Origin: Allopusillimonas ginsengisoli
GTDB taxonomy: Bacteria; Pseudomonadota; Gammaproteobacteria; Burkholderiales; Burkholderiaceae_B
DNA length: 64,000 nucleotides
Reading direction: 5' to 3'
Assembly: GCF_004153455.1 (NCBI RefSeq)
Contig: NZ_SDQE01000007.1
Span: forward strand, 124,001-188,000
The notes beneath the pieces are model-generated. The model was given only the letters and a program-made list of their open reading frames with translations, had not been told where the DNA came from and made no database searches. Within the stretch, counting starts at the first letter, position 1. Every line of letters starts with the position of its first letter. Shown here piece by piece: positions 45,708-54,705 of this stretch. A program made the position numbers and the translations under genes.

Positions 45708-47039
45708 TCAAAGTGAAGAAGGTAAATCCCTGGCCATCTGCGAAGGAAGGTCTGGAGCAGCCATTCTTTGCTGCGTGCGACCGAGCCAAAGCGCCAGCGC
45801 TGCCCAGACCATTGCAAGAGGTACAGCAACACTAGCCACTGCCGCCAGGCCTATGCCCAGGCGGCCCAACGCGCCCTCCAACTGAGCGCCTGTGACGTCG
45901 CCGGCACGATAAACAAAGGTGTCAACAAACGCTTTGGCCTTGTACTTTTCCTCTGGACTGACTACGGTGAATAAGGTTTCTCGAGCCGGACGCATAATCG
46001 CGCGCTGAACCGCCCTGAAGGCTGATTCGAACACGATCAAGGCGGCTAATGAGCCTACTAGCGCAAGGCCCACAAAACCAAAAAGCGCGGTGATCGGAAG
46101 CAATGCCAAGGTAATATGAACGCCCAGACGTTTCATTAAATGGCCTGACACCAACACCTGAATCACCAACGTTGCAACCTGCGTGATCAAATCGATTTGA
46201 GCGAACAGCGTTGTACGCCGATCCACTTCATCACCCAGCGCAGCCACCATTTGCAAACGTATAAAGTAAAGAAAGGTTGCCATGATGGCCAGAATTACCA
46301 CGTAGGCGGCAATACCCAACAAATACCTTGACTGGAATACTGCCTTGATGCCATCCCATGCGCCACCGCCAATAACACCATCGTCGGCCACGGATACGCT
46401 GGAAGAACGGCCATCTGTGCCCTGCGTTGCCTGTGCAGGTTGAACTCGTACCAACGCACCGGCCATGCATAGCGCCAGTATCAAAAAGCCGCTGGAGACC
46501 AGCAGCAAGGAAGCAGTACCCAGCGGAGCTGCCAGCACAGAAGCAAGCCAGGGTCCGAAAATGGCGCCCAAGGTTCCGCCCACGGCAATCAACGCGAAGA
46601 ACCTCTTGCTCTGCTCCAGGGAGAACCTGTCCGACATGAGCGCCCAGAAAACCATGGACGAAAACAAATTGAAGACGCTGAACCAGACGTAAAAAACCTG
46701 CCCGGTAACCAGGCCGATAACTTCAGGCGTCAACACTATCAGCAGATAGAATACGGCCAGGCTGGCTGCAAAAAACAGATAGGTAGCGGAAATAAATACT
46801 ATCCGCCGAAATCGGCTGACCAGGGTGCTAAATACTGGGTTGACCAGCAGTGTTGCAATCGCGGTACCGACAAACAGCCATCGGACAGTATCCAGCCCAC
46901 CCCGCATACCCAGCGCTTCACGCGCAGGCCGGAGCATCATCAACGCAGTCAGAACGCAAAAGAAGAACGCAATCGCGAAGGCCACCGGCAGCACTTCTGC
47001 GCGACGAACATTGAACACGCGCTGGAATGTTATAGCCAT
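45708..47039 (-). CDS. MFS-type carrier, NTT/ATP-ADP translocase-like
   Basis: A 443-residue membrane protein with about 12 hydrophobic segments. The start MAITFQRVFNVRRAEVLPVAFAIAFFFCVLTALMMLRPAREAL, the MSDRFSLEQSKRFFALIAVGGTLGAIFGP stretch and ARETLFTVVSPEEKYKAKAFVDTFVYR are typical of the NTP/NDP-translocase-like MFS group of free-living proteobacteria. Whether nucleotides are carried is unproven for this group. GGGGCG lies just before the chosen ATG (47039); a start four codons earlier is possible. It heads the Tat AKR gene. Confidence 0.85.
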   Translation of the reverse strand: MAITFQRVFNVRRAEVLPVAFAIAFFFCVLTALMMLRPAREALGMRGGLDTVRWLFVGTAIATLLVNPVFSTLVSRFRRIVFISATYLFFAASLAVFYLLIVLTPEVIGLVTGQVFYVWFSVFNLFSSMVFWALMSDRFSLEQSKRFFALIAVGGTLGAIFGPWLASVLAAPLGTASLLLVSSGFLILALCMAGALVRVQPAQATQGTDGRSSSVSVADDGVIGGGAWDGIKAVFQSRYLLGIAAYVVILAIMATFLYFIRLQMVAALGDEVDRRTTLFAQIDLITQVATLVIQVLVSGHLMKRLGVHITLALLPITALFGFVGLALVGSLAALIVFESAFRAVQRAIMRPARETLFTVVSPEEKYKAKAFVDTFVYRAGDVTGAQLEGALGRLGIGLAAVASVAVPLAMVWAALALWLGRTQQRMAAPDLPSQMARDLPSSL

Positions 47040-47126
47040 GCGTCGCCCCATTAGGTTTCACGTCAATCGTAACCGAATTGGCGCCGCATGAGGGCCTTGC
47101 GCATCTAACTCGTAGTACGTCAAGAA

Positions 47127-47150
47127 TCAGGGGATGGTGGCTCCCCCTGA
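47127..47150 (-). terminator. Hairpin downstream of the GntR gene
   Basis: TCAGGGG and CCCCTGA form a 7-bp stem with a 10-base loop, 16 bases beyond the GntR stop codon (47166) on the reverse strand. No T-run follows. It could separate the gntR transcript from the NTT-like carrier gene that begins at 47039. Confidence 0.45.
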
Positions 47151-47165
47151 ACTATCGACGCGCAC

Positions 47166-47825
47166 TCATAAAGTGCGCAGGAGATTTTGGGCGGAATTGT
47201 GCACATGTTGCTCACAAAGCCTTTCGACTTTTTTAGGCTCGCCCAGATCAATGGCGGCCACAATGGCCTCCAATTCTTTAATGGTCTTGCGAAGACGGCC
47301 CGGTTGAGTCATGGAGATGCGACGCAGCATCGTTACCCTGTTATTGAGCTGACGCAGCATGGCGCCAGCTACCTCGTTACCGGCTCCTTTGATGAGGATG
47401 CCGTAAAACTCATTTTTCAAGCGGAGAAGATCGGGGTTGTCTGGCTGGTCGAAATATCTGGAAAACATTTTTACATGATTTCGTAACTGATCTTTTTCTT
47501 CGGATGTGGCGTTGTCGCAGAAGCTGGCCCCAACCAGGCCCTCGAGTTTCCTTCTAACCGCATATAGCTGCATCACCTCTTCTTTGGAGATAGCGGCCAC
47601 TTCCGGACCCTTGTGCGGGATGATCTTGATAAGCCCTTCGCTTTGCAAATGCTGCAATGCTTCACGCACACAGGATCGACTGACTTCCAGCTGCTCGCAC
47701 AACGCTCGCTCCACCAGCTTCTGGCCTGGTGCCAATACGCCGCTCATGATGGCTTCACGCATTGCATTCGCAGCGCGCTCCTTGAGCAAAGTTTGGTCTT
47801 GCGCCACACGCATAGCAACCCCCAT
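47166..47825 (-). CDS. GntR-family regulator, FCD type
   Basis: A 219-residue regulator. The winged helix (LLKERAANAMREAIMSGVLAPGQKLVERALCEQLEVSRSCVREALQHLQSEGLI) is followed by the all-helical FCD effector domain (residues 90-210), which usually binds a carboxylic acid through a metal site. GGGAGG precedes the ATG at 47825. It lies 88 bases downstream of the methyltransferase fragment and upstream of the NTT-like carrier/AKR genes, which it may control. Confidence 0.92.
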   Translation of the reverse strand: MGVAMRVAQDQTLLKERAANAMREAIMSGVLAPGQKLVERALCEQLEVSRSCVREALQHLQSEGLIKIIPHKGPEVAAISKEEVMQLYAVRRKLEGLVGASFCDNATSEEKDQLRNHVKMFSRYFDQPDNPDLLRLKNEFYGILIKGAGNEVAGAMLRQLNNRVTMLRRISMTQPGRLRKTIKELEAIVAAIDLGEPKKVERLCEQHVHNSAQNLLRTL

Positions 47826-47914
47826 CGGCCCTCCCCCGCAATCGCCTGTAATTCGACTCTTGAGCATTGTCTGGTAAAAAAACGGGCAAATCAAATAAAA
47901 CATGCATATCCATC

Positions 47915-48304
47915 TCACTTGACCCGCAACGATAACTCGACATCTTCCGCAAATGGTGTTGACAGATAGCCCCCGTTGGGCGTGCGCACCCGCGCCAGAT
48001 AATCGGGGCTGTAGTCGGCATTGTCCGCCACAATGAGGGCACCCGGTTTAAGATGGCTTTCCAGTAGATTCAAGATATCGTTGTAGAGTGCCTTGGCCCC
48101 ATCAAGCAGTAGAAAATCGATCGTCTCGGGAAGATTGACGCTCAGCGTCTTGAGTGCGTCTCCTTCACGGATTTCCACGAGATCACTGAGGCCAGCGTCG
48201 ACCAGATGCGCCGCTACACGCGCCACTTTTGAGGGTTCAAACTCACTGGTGATCAGCCGTCCGCCACCATTGTCGCGCAGGTCAGCGGCCAAGTGCAGGG
48301 TCAT
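47915..48304 (-). pseudogene. N-terminally truncated SAM-dependent O-methyltransferase
   Basis: A 129-residue frame starting MTLHLAADLRDNGGGRLITSE, with VEIREGDALKTL, IDFLLLDGAKALYNDILNLL and LKPGALIVADNADYSPDYLA. These are the second half of a class I methyltransferase of roughly 210-220 residues; the N-terminal third with SAM motif I is absent. Upstream in the same frame no further coding sequence is seen: a stop codon lies about 40 bases before the ATG, and the region is the promoter of the TetR gene. No clear ribosome site precedes it. It is probably a relic; a functional short protein is less likely. Confidence 0.7.
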
Positions 48305-48418
48305 GGTTGTGTGTCTTTCGGCCTTACAGTTAAAATGCGATTAATTCATCACAATAAAAGAATACGATCAAATCGTCGCATTCGCTATTCGCATTTACCT
48401 TCCTGCCATCACACTGTC

Positions 48419-49060
48419 ATGAACAATCGCCAAAGCCTGCAAATCGCTTCACGAAAACAGCCCCAACAGGCGCGTTCAACCGAGCTCGTCGCAGCAATTC
48501 TGCAAGCCGCTGCTCAGGTTTTGGCGAAAGAAGGGGCAAACCGCTTTACCACAGCACGGGTAGCGGAAAGAGCGGGCGTCAGCGTTGGCTCGGTGTACCA
48601 GTACTTTCCGAACAAGGCGGCCATTCTGTTTCGTCTACAAAGCGACGAGTGGCAGCAGACGGCTGATATGTTGCGCGACATTCTTGAGGATATGCGCAAG
48701 CCGCCATTCGAAAGGCTGCGTTCACTGGTTCACGCCTTTATTCAATCGGAGTGCGATGAAGCCGAAATGCGTGTGGCGCTCAATGATGCTGCCCCGCTCT
48801 ATCGCGACGCCCCCGAAGCGCAGGCTGCACGTTCGTCATCAGATCGGGCGATGACTGTTTTCATGCAGGAAGTGCTGCCTCACGCATCAAAACGCACCCG
48901 CGCATTGGCGGGCGACCTGATCACCACAACGCTCAGCAAAGTCGGCAAGCACTTTTCGGAAAGCCGCCGCACCCCAGCGGAAATTCGGGCCTATTCCAAC
49001 GCCATGGCCGATATGTTTTGTGGTTATCTGAAAGGGCTGGAGGAAGCGGCGGCCAGGTAA
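48419..49060 (+). CDS. TetR-family transcriptional regulator
   Basis: A 213-residue regulator. The helix-turn-helix region is TELVAAILQAAAQVLAKEGANRFTTARVAERAGVSVGSVYQYFPNKAAILF (residues 22-72), with a helical effector domain after it. The ATG at 48419 is preferred to the long in-frame upstream start that would cover the truncated methyltransferase promoter. It is divergent from the methyltransferase relic and convergent with the ABC ATPase gene. It has no evident target within the window. Confidence 0.92.
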   Translation: MNNRQSLQIASRKQPQQARSTELVAAILQAAAQVLAKEGANRFTTARVAERAGVSVGSVYQYFPNKAAILFRLQSDEWQQTADMLRDILEDMRKPPFERLRSLVHAFIQSECDEAEMRVALNDAAPLYRDAPEAQAARSSSDRAMTVFMQEVLPHASKRTRALAGDLITTTLSKVGKHFSESRRTPAEIRAYSNAMADMFCGYLKGLEEAAAR

Positions 49061-49101
49061 AAGTACCAGCACACTGACAGAAGAGCCAGTATGCTAAAAA
49101 A

Positions 49102-49827
49102 TCAATGTAGGATCTTTCCCAGAAACTCCCTGGTACGCCTATGCTGTGGCGCCGAAAAGAATTCGTCAGGCTTATTCATCTCGACAATCTCCCCGCGGTC
49201 CATAAATATTACGCGGTCTGCAACCTGTTTAGCGAAACCCATTTCGTGGGTAACGCACAGCATGGTCATTCCTTCCATCGCTAGGCCGACCATGGTATCC
49301 AGAACCTCCTTTACCATCTCTGGATCCAGGGCGGATGTTGGTTCGTCAAATAGCATGACGCGAGGCTGCATGCATAAGGCGCGCGCGATCGCTACCCGCT
49401 GTTGCTGCCCCCCTGACAACTGATTGGGATACTTGTCTGCCTGTTCTGGGATTCGAACCTTATCCAAGTAATACATGGCGAGTTCACGTGCCTGCTTTCG
49501 CGGCACTTTTTTGACCCACATGGGCGCCAACATGCAATTCTGCAAGATGGTCAAGTGCGCAAAGAGATTGAAATGCTGAAACACCATTCCCACCTCTTTA
49601 CGAACCTCATCAATCACATGCTGCTCATCGCTCAGCGTAACCCCGTCGACAGTGATCTCGCCTTCCTTCCAGGACTCCAGACGATTGATACAGCGAATCA
49701 GCGTGGATTTCCCTGATCCGGATGGACCACAAATGACAATGCGCTCACCCTTCGCAACATCCAGATTGATGTTCCTCAGTGCTTGATACTTCCCGAACCA
49801 TTTTTGCAATCCACTGATTCTGACCAT
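49102..49827 (-). CDS. Polar amino-acid-type ABC transporter ATPase
   Basis: A 241-residue ATPase of the GlnQ/HisP family. Walker A is [18 protein letters not shown], the signature [15 protein letters not shown], Walker [15 protein letters not shown], and the D-loop/H-motif regions are complete. GGAGG lies before the ATG at 49827. It is the last gene of the operon kinase-permease-permease-binding protein-ATPase. The partner permeases are of the same polar amino-acid type. Confidence 0.94.
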   Translation of the reverse strand: MVRISGLQKWFGKYQALRNINLDVAKGERIVICGPSGSGKSTLIRCINRLESWKEGEITVDGVTLSDEQHVIDEVRKEVGMVFQHFNLFAHLTILQNCMLAPMWVKKVPRKQARELAMYYLDKVRIPEQADKYPNQLSGGQQQRVAIARALCMQPRVMLFDEPTSALDPEMVKEVLDTMVGLAMEGMTMLCVTHEMGFAKQVADRVIFMDRGEIVEMNKPDEFFSAPQHRRTREFLGKILH

Positions 49828-49931
49828 ACAGCCTCCTCGAGTTTCTACATGTTGGCGATTCGCCCAGGATGGCAACCGTACTTGATGGGATGACATCCAG
49901 AGACACGATGTCACCGCTATCCAGTATTCAC

Positions 49932-50732
49932 TCAGAATGTCGGCAATTCGGGTAGAGGGGTGTCAAGCCATTTTTGGGTAATCGTGTCCAGCTCGCCACT
50001 GTTCTTGATGGCGTAAATAAAGGTGTTCGTCCATTGCAGCAGGTCGTAATCACCTCGTCTCAGCGTCACCCCTTGAAACTGCCGTGCGAGCGTGAATTTC
50101 TTCTCGAGTTCCAACTTGGGGTTGTCTTTGGCAAGCTGCGCCAATATAAGCTGATTTGTCCCCAACGCCTCAGCCTGTCCAGACAATAAAGCTTGTGCAG
50201 CGGTCGCGTCATCATCCAGGCGAAGAATTTTCGCTGTCTTGGGCGCATACTTAGTCAAAGGAATGTCGGATGTACTGGCACGCGGAGTCGCAATGGTGTG
50301 TCCTGCGGTATCCTCATAGGAATTCATCTCAAGGCTCTTTGGGCCCATGACAATCATTTCAAGCTGGCTGTAAGGAATTGAGAACATTACCTGCTTAGCG
50401 CGTTCCGGCGTGATGCCAAAGGTCGCTGTCAACACATCCACTTTATTGGTGAGCAGATAAGGGATTCTGTTTGGCCCGGTCACCGGCACAATTTCCAGTT
50501 CAACTCCCAGGTACTTGGCCATCAACCGTGCGACATCCGCATCAAGTCCATCCGGCTTCCCATCTGCCGTTGTGACCCCAAATGGCGGAAGGTCAACCAA
50601 CATGCCGGCACGCAGCTTGCCCCGACTTACAATATCATCCACCGTGACCTCTGCCTGCGCCTGCGCGGCAACCGCCAAACCCATCATCAGAACCACGCCC
50701 GATAGGGCTTTTTTTAGTAATCTCAGATTCAT
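49932..50732 (-). CDS. Periplasmic substrate-binding protein, polar amino-acid family
   Basis: A 266-residue binding protein (SBP_bac_3). The signal peptide is residues 1-27 ([20 protein letters not shown]..., cleavage AQA-E). The ligand domain has [48 protein letters not shown], where amino-acid-binding relatives often carry an Arg that grips the alpha-carboxylate; here [21 protein letters not shown] is seen in that region. GGAGGAG precedes the ATG. It is 104 bases from the ATPase and 129 bases from the permease. Confidence 0.93.
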   Translation of the reverse strand: MNLRLLKKALSGVVLMMGLAVAAQAQAEVTVDDIVSRGKLRAGMLVDLPPFGVTTADGKPDGLDADVARLMAKYLGVELEIVPVTGPNRIPYLLTNKVDVLTATFGITPERAKQVMFSIPYSQLEMIVMGPKSLEMNSYEDTAGHTIATPRASTSDIPLTKYAPKTAKILRLDDDATAAQALLSGQAEALGTNQLILAQLAKDNPKLELEKKFTLARQFQGVTLRRGDYDLLQWTNTFIYAIKNSGELDTITQKWLDTPLPELPTF

Positions 50733-50861
50733 TGCTAGCTCCTCCAGAATTGAAATCCCAGTTGCCATTTTGTTGATTTGGGCTGCTGGGCACCGTGAAT
50801 CGACGCCTGGTTTCATGTGACATCGATACTAAAAACTCAGCGTATATGGCTCCGCGTCCCA

Positions 50862-51503
50862 TCACTTCGCGAAGCGAAGCTCCAGCTTCCGGCTATACCG
50901 GGAAATCGGCCAACACAAAACAAAATACAACAAGGCCACAAGCGAAAACACAAGAAAGGGTTGAAATGTCGCGTTGTTGATGATCTGGCCCGTGCGCGTC
51001 AACTCAACAAAGCCAATGATGGATGCCAATGACGTGTTCTTGATCAGCTGCACCAGATAAACCACGGTGGGAGGAATTGCAATTCTCACCGCTTGCGGAA
51101 GCACAATCAGAAATACCCGTTGCCAGGATCTCAGCGCCAGTGCCTGAGCGGCTTCATCTTGCCCACGCGGAACAGATTCGATGCAGCCCCTCCATATTTC
51201 TCCTAGAAACGCCGCCGCATTCAGTGACAGGGCGAGCGCCGCAGCTGTCAAGGGGTCCACGGAAACGCCCAATATGCTGATGCCGAAGTAAACCAGGAAC
51301 AACTGCATCAACAGCGGAGTACTTTGAAATATGCGGATATATAACAAGCACACTATGCGGAGCATTCGACCGCTGGAGGTCCTGCCAAGCGCAACGATCA
51401 AGCCCAGCGTGCCGCCCCCTAAGATGCCGATGACAGACAGCAAAACCGTCCAGCGCAAGGCCAGTACCAACGATGCCATATCGAGCCATTCAAATGCGCG
51501 CAT
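50862..51503 (-). CDS. Polar amino-acid-type ABC permease (second subunit)
   Basis: A 213-residue permease with about five membrane spans and the EAA-type loop EAAQALALRSWQRVFLIVLPQAVRIAIPP, the ATPase docking motif. It begins MRAFEWLDMASLVLALRW. Its ATG overlaps the stop of the upstream permease gene by one base (TGATG), indicating translational coupling. Both permeases are of HisM/HisQ (GltJK) type. Confidence 0.92.
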   Translation of the reverse strand: MRAFEWLDMASLVLALRWTVLLSVIGILGGGTLGLIVALGRTSSGRMLRIVCLLYIRIFQSTPLLMQLFLVYFGISILGVSVDPLTAAALALSLNAAAFLGEIWRGCIESVPRGQDEAAQALALRSWQRVFLIVLPQAVRIAIPPTVVYLVQLIKNTSLASIIGFVELTRTGQIINNATFQPFLVFSLVALLYFVLCWPISRYSRKLELRFAK

Positions 51504-52186
51504 CAGGATTTGCTCCTGGACAGGTTACGGGCCTGAAAGATCCACCTTTCGATGAGCGAAAAAAGGCCTGAAAACGCAACGGCCATCACAAAATACAGCG
51601 CCGTCGCCACGATATAGACTTCAAAGCTTCTGAAAGAGCGTGACTGGATGTCATTCGCCGCGCCGGTCAACTCGGAGGCGCCTATAGTCGACATCAATGA
51701 AGACGCCAACAGCAACAGAATGAACTGGCTGCTTATCGAAGGAAAGACAGCGGCGAGGGCTTGAAACAACTCAATCTTCAAAAAGATCTGCCAACGAGTC
51801 ATGCCCAGGGCCTGGCCCGCCTCGATTTGACCTTTCGAGACCGACTCCAGGCCCGCACGTACGATCTCGGTGGCATAGGCCCCTACGTTGACCGAAAGTG
51901 CGATCAACGCAGCAGTGTTCGAATCCAGACGCAGCCCAAGCCATGGCAGTCCAAAGAAAATGAGAAATCCCTGAACAAGCAAAGGGGTATTTCGGATGAG
52001 TTCGACATAGAACGTCACAAGCCACCCTAATGACCTGGACGATGTCATGCGCAGTACGGCGCAGATAATCGCAATCGCAAGCCCGATCACCATGGCGGAT
52101 GCAGAGAGCTGCAACGTCGTCACAACGCCGTTTAGTAACTGATCCCAGTTTTGCCAAATCTCCCTGTATTGAAAGTTGTAGTTCAT
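51503..52186 (-). CDS. Polar amino-acid-type ABC permease (first subunit)
   Basis: A 227-residue permease with about five membrane spans, VELIRNTPLLVQGFLIFFGLPWLGL and the EAA loop EAGQALGMTRWQIFLKIELFQALAAVFPS. The ATG at 52186 overlaps the kinase stop codon (ATGA, four bases), so transporter and kinase are translated from one message. It pairs with the 213-residue permease. Confidence 0.92.
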   Translation of the reverse strand: MNYNFQYREIWQNWDQLLNGVVTTLQLSASAMVIGLAIAIICAVLRMTSSRSLGWLVTFYVELIRNTPLLVQGFLIFFGLPWLGLRLDSNTAALIALSVNVGAYATEIVRAGLESVSKGQIEAGQALGMTRWQIFLKIELFQALAAVFPSISSQFILLLLASSLMSTIGASELTGAANDIQSRSFRSFEVYIVATALYFVMAVAFSGLFSLIERWIFQARNLSRSKS

Positions 52187-53640
52187 ACCCCCTCCCGGCC
52201 TTGAGGGATGAACGTAGGCTCCAGCGCAGAAGCAAACTCGAGGTAGCGGCGAAAATTAACGCAATGGATTTCGTGCTCAGACATTTCAGGTGTGAAAATC
52301 CTGTCGCTTGTTGAACAAGCACGGGCCGCTGCGGCGCGATCCGGCCATGCACCTAACGCCAGGCCGGCAATGACACACAGCCCTATCGTCGTCAGCTCGT
52401 TGTCCTGAAAACGAGTCAGTGGCAAACCCAGTACGTTTGCCTTGATCTGGCAAAGAACATCGTTACGAGCCAGTCCGCCTGCAACGATGGCGCGGTTAAC
52501 CTCGACCTGCTGATCTTTTAGCGACCGAATAATGTGCAACAAAGAGTATGCAAGGCCCTCATAAACCGCTCTTGCCATCATGCCGCGGCTGCTGGCATCC
52601 AGCGACAAGCCGAGCATAGCCCCACGCGCATACGGATTCCATAAAGGAGTACGTTCACCAGCGAGATAAGGCAGGAAAATCGGACTGTCTATCCTCGCTT
52701 GCGTCTTGCTTATTTCTTCGTCAATAACTTCAAAGCTATCTGAGAAAAGCTCTTTGCGGGCCCATTCCAGGGTTCCACCAGAGGACGCCGTCGATCCTCG
52801 GGCCAGAAATGCACCGGAAGAAAATGGCACTGAATATACTCTTCGCTTTGAATCGGAAAGCGGTGTGGTGGAGAGAACGCCGAATGATGTGACGGTGCCA
52901 GACAGATCCAGCGCGTCGCCAGGATCCTTGATGCCGCTGCCGATATAGGCCGTCTTGCTGTCGAACGTCGCTGCAACGACAGGAGCCGGAGGCAATCTAT
53001 ATCGCTCGCAAAGATCGGCCCCCAGTGGGCCAATGATCGCGCCTATCCCGACCAAATCACCGAAGACTCCGTCCCGCACACCTAGCGTTTCGCGTACGGC
53101 ATTGTCATAGAGACGGAGTGCGGTGTAGTAATTGAGAGTATGGCAGCCTGTCAAATACCAATTGATCCATCCCGTGGCGTCCAGCAGATGCCGCATGCGT
53201 GCAAAAACTTCAGGCGACTGATCTCGTATACGCAGATAATGTGGCAGAGGATCCGGGATATAAGCGCGCAAGCCGTACGGATTCGCACCGGAATGACCAG
53301 CGACGATTTCTTCAACCTGACCCAAATAGGACGAACTACGTTTATCCGGATACATGGCTGCCGGCGTCAAGGCCTGACCGTCCTGACTCAATGCAACATA
53401 ACCAGCCAACGGCGCGGCAACGGCTATCGCATCCGGCCTCAACCCCTCACGTCCGGCCTTGTACAACCCCTCATCCAAAAGAGCGGCCCATTGCTGAGAA
53501 GACTGTTCAAAAATATCACCCTTGATGAACGACTCGACCGGCGCCGACCATTCCCACAGTCGCCCGCCCGTGCTGTCGATAACGCTGAAGCGTAGGCTTT
53601 GAGTGCCTAGGTCGATGGCCAAGAAAGAGAGCGCGTTCAC
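52183..53640 (-). CDS. FGGY-family carbohydrate kinase
   Basis: A 485-residue sugar/polyol kinase. The N-terminal phosphate-binding loop is AIDLGTQSLRFSVID; the C-terminal domain has FLPYLAGERTPLWNPYARGAMLGL and AIVAGGLARNDVLCQI, both FGGY signatures. Relatives phosphorylate xylulose, ribulose, glycerol, gluconate, erythritol or autoinducer-2. The substrate cannot be read from the sequence; no isomerase or epimerase gene is in the cluster. It overlaps the permease gene by four bases and follows the aldolase gene by 14 bases. Confidence 0.93.
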   Translation of the reverse strand: MNALSFLAIDLGTQSLRFSVIDSTGGRLWEWSAPVESFIKGDIFEQSSQQWAALLDEGLYKAGREGLRPDAIAVAAPLAGYVALSQDGQALTPAAMYPDKRSSSYLGQVEEIVAGHSGANPYGLRAYIPDPLPHYLRIRDQSPEVFARMRHLLDATGWINWYLTGCHTLNYYTALRLYDNAVRETLGVRDGVFGDLVGIGAIIGPLGADLCERYRLPPAPVVAATFDSKTAYIGSGIKDPGDALDLSGTVTSFGVLSTTPLSDSKRRVYSVPFSSGAFLARGSTASSGGTLEWARKELFSDSFEVIDEEISKTQARIDSPIFLPYLAGERTPLWNPYARGAMLGLSLDASSRGMMARAVYEGLAYSLLHIIRSLKDQQVEVNRAIVAGGLARNDVLCQIKANVLGLPLTRFQDNELTTIGLCVIAGLALGAWPDRAAAARACSTSDRIFTPEMSEHEIHCVNFRRYLEFASALEPTFIPQGREGV

Positions 53641-53654
53641 AAGTACTCTTACCT

Positions 53655-54434
53655 TCAGGCCGCGTGGCTGGCGCCACTTCGCATTCTGTTGAAAAAACTG
53701 GCATTTTGCTTCATGCCACTGATCACCTGGCCACGGTCCGAGCCCATCGCAATGAATGAATAACCCAAATCGCGGTAAGCGGTTGCCTGCTGATCATTTC
53801 GTACCAGAACCCCCGCAATCTTCCCGTGACTTTTAGCTACCACGGCAACCTTGTGGATCGCCGCCAGATATTCCGGACTGTCGTGACTCACCCCCAAATC
53901 AATACTCAGATCCAAAGGTCCAACAAACAAGACATCAATGCCATCAACAGCCGCAATATCTTCGATCTGATCCATGGCCTGTCGCGACTCAATCTGCGCG
54001 ACGATGAGCAAACCGTCGTTCACACTCGAGATGTATTGCTCATACACCGCACCATAACCGCTTGCACGGGTGGTCTGGGCAACGCCTCGGTTGCCCATGG
54101 GATGAACCCGGGCCATATCCACAATCTGCCTGGCCAACTCCGGGGATGTTACGTTAGGCACCATCAAGCCAGCAGGCCCCATATCCAGCACGCGCTTGAA
54201 AATGCTTGCTTCTGCCTTGGGTACACGCACGATGGTCCCACTGGACGAGGCGCCCAGCGCCTGCATTTGATGCATCAAGTCACTGTAGTCGCCGCAGCCG
54301 TGCTCCATGTCAATCAGCAGCCAATCATATCCAGCCTGTCCGGCGATCTCCGCAGTTATGGCGGACCCGAGACTCAACCAGGCACCTCCGTATAACGCCC
54401 CAGTCAGGACCTCACTACGCATCCACATCATCAT
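53655..54434 (-). CDS. HpcH/HpaI family aldolase
   Basis: A 259-residue class II (metal-dependent) aldolase of the HpcH/HpaI group, which cleaves 2-keto-3-deoxy or 4-hydroxy-2-oxo acids to pyruvate and an aldehyde. Signatures are DWLLIDMEHGCGDY, GPAGLMVPNV, AQIESRQAMDQIEDIAAVDGIDVLFVGPLDLSIDLG, which carries the metal-binding Glu and Asp. The start at 54434 has GAAGG five bases upstream. It is the first gene of the operon and lies in front of the kinase gene. The acceptor aldehyde is unknown. Confidence 0.92.
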   Translation of the reverse strand: MMMWMRSEVLTGALYGGAWLSLGSAITAEIAGQAGYDWLLIDMEHGCGDYSDLMHQMQALGASSSGTIVRVPKAEASIFKRVLDMGPAGLMVPNVTSPELARQIVDMARVHPMGNRGVAQTTRASGYGAVYEQYISSVNDGLLIVAQIESRQAMDQIEDIAAVDGIDVLFVGPLDLSIDLGVSHDSPEYLAAIHKVAVVAKSHGKIAGVLVRNDQQATAYRDLGYSFIAMGSDRGQVISGMKQNASFFNRMRSGASHAA

Positions 54435-54508
54435 GTCACCTTCAAGTACACAAATTATCTTATTGATTGACGAAAAGATCGAATACCAACGAGAACGTCA
54501 TATTTTTA

Positions 54509-54592
54509 TTCATTTCTGAACATATATGAATTTAAATGAACATTCAGATGGTGTAATTAGGTGTAGTCACCAATGGACAAATTGATTCATTT
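54509..54592. promoter_or_regulatory. Operator-like repeat cluster in front of the aldolase operon
   Basis: The 84 bases contain TTCATTT (54509), its inverted copy AAATGAA (54534), a further TTCATTT (54586), and the direct repeat TGAACAT at 54517 and 54537. The cluster starts 75 bases upstream of the aldolase start and is very AT-rich. TGAACAT-type half-sites are reminiscent of DeoR/GlpR operators, and the deoR gene lies just beyond. Proposed as the repressor's site; the promoter is expected inside it. Confidence 0.55.
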
Positions 54593-54616
54593 AATTGCCC
54601 ATCAACCATGAAAAGT

Positions 54617-54653
54617 AAAAAACCCTTGCGGCGCTAAGCTAAGGCCGCAAGGG
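54617..54653 (-). terminator. Intrinsic terminator of deoR
   Basis: On the reverse strand, CCCTTGCGGC and GCCGCAAGGG (10-bp stem, 11-base loop) are followed by six T residues (A-run at 54617-54622). It lies about 50 bases after the deoR stop codon (54706). It therefore separates deoR transcription from the aldolase operon downstream, which needs its own promoter. Confidence 0.92.
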
Positions 54654-54705
54654 CTGCCGCCAACAAATTGGAAAGCTGTCGGCTACATGAACGAAAGGCA
54701 GATCC

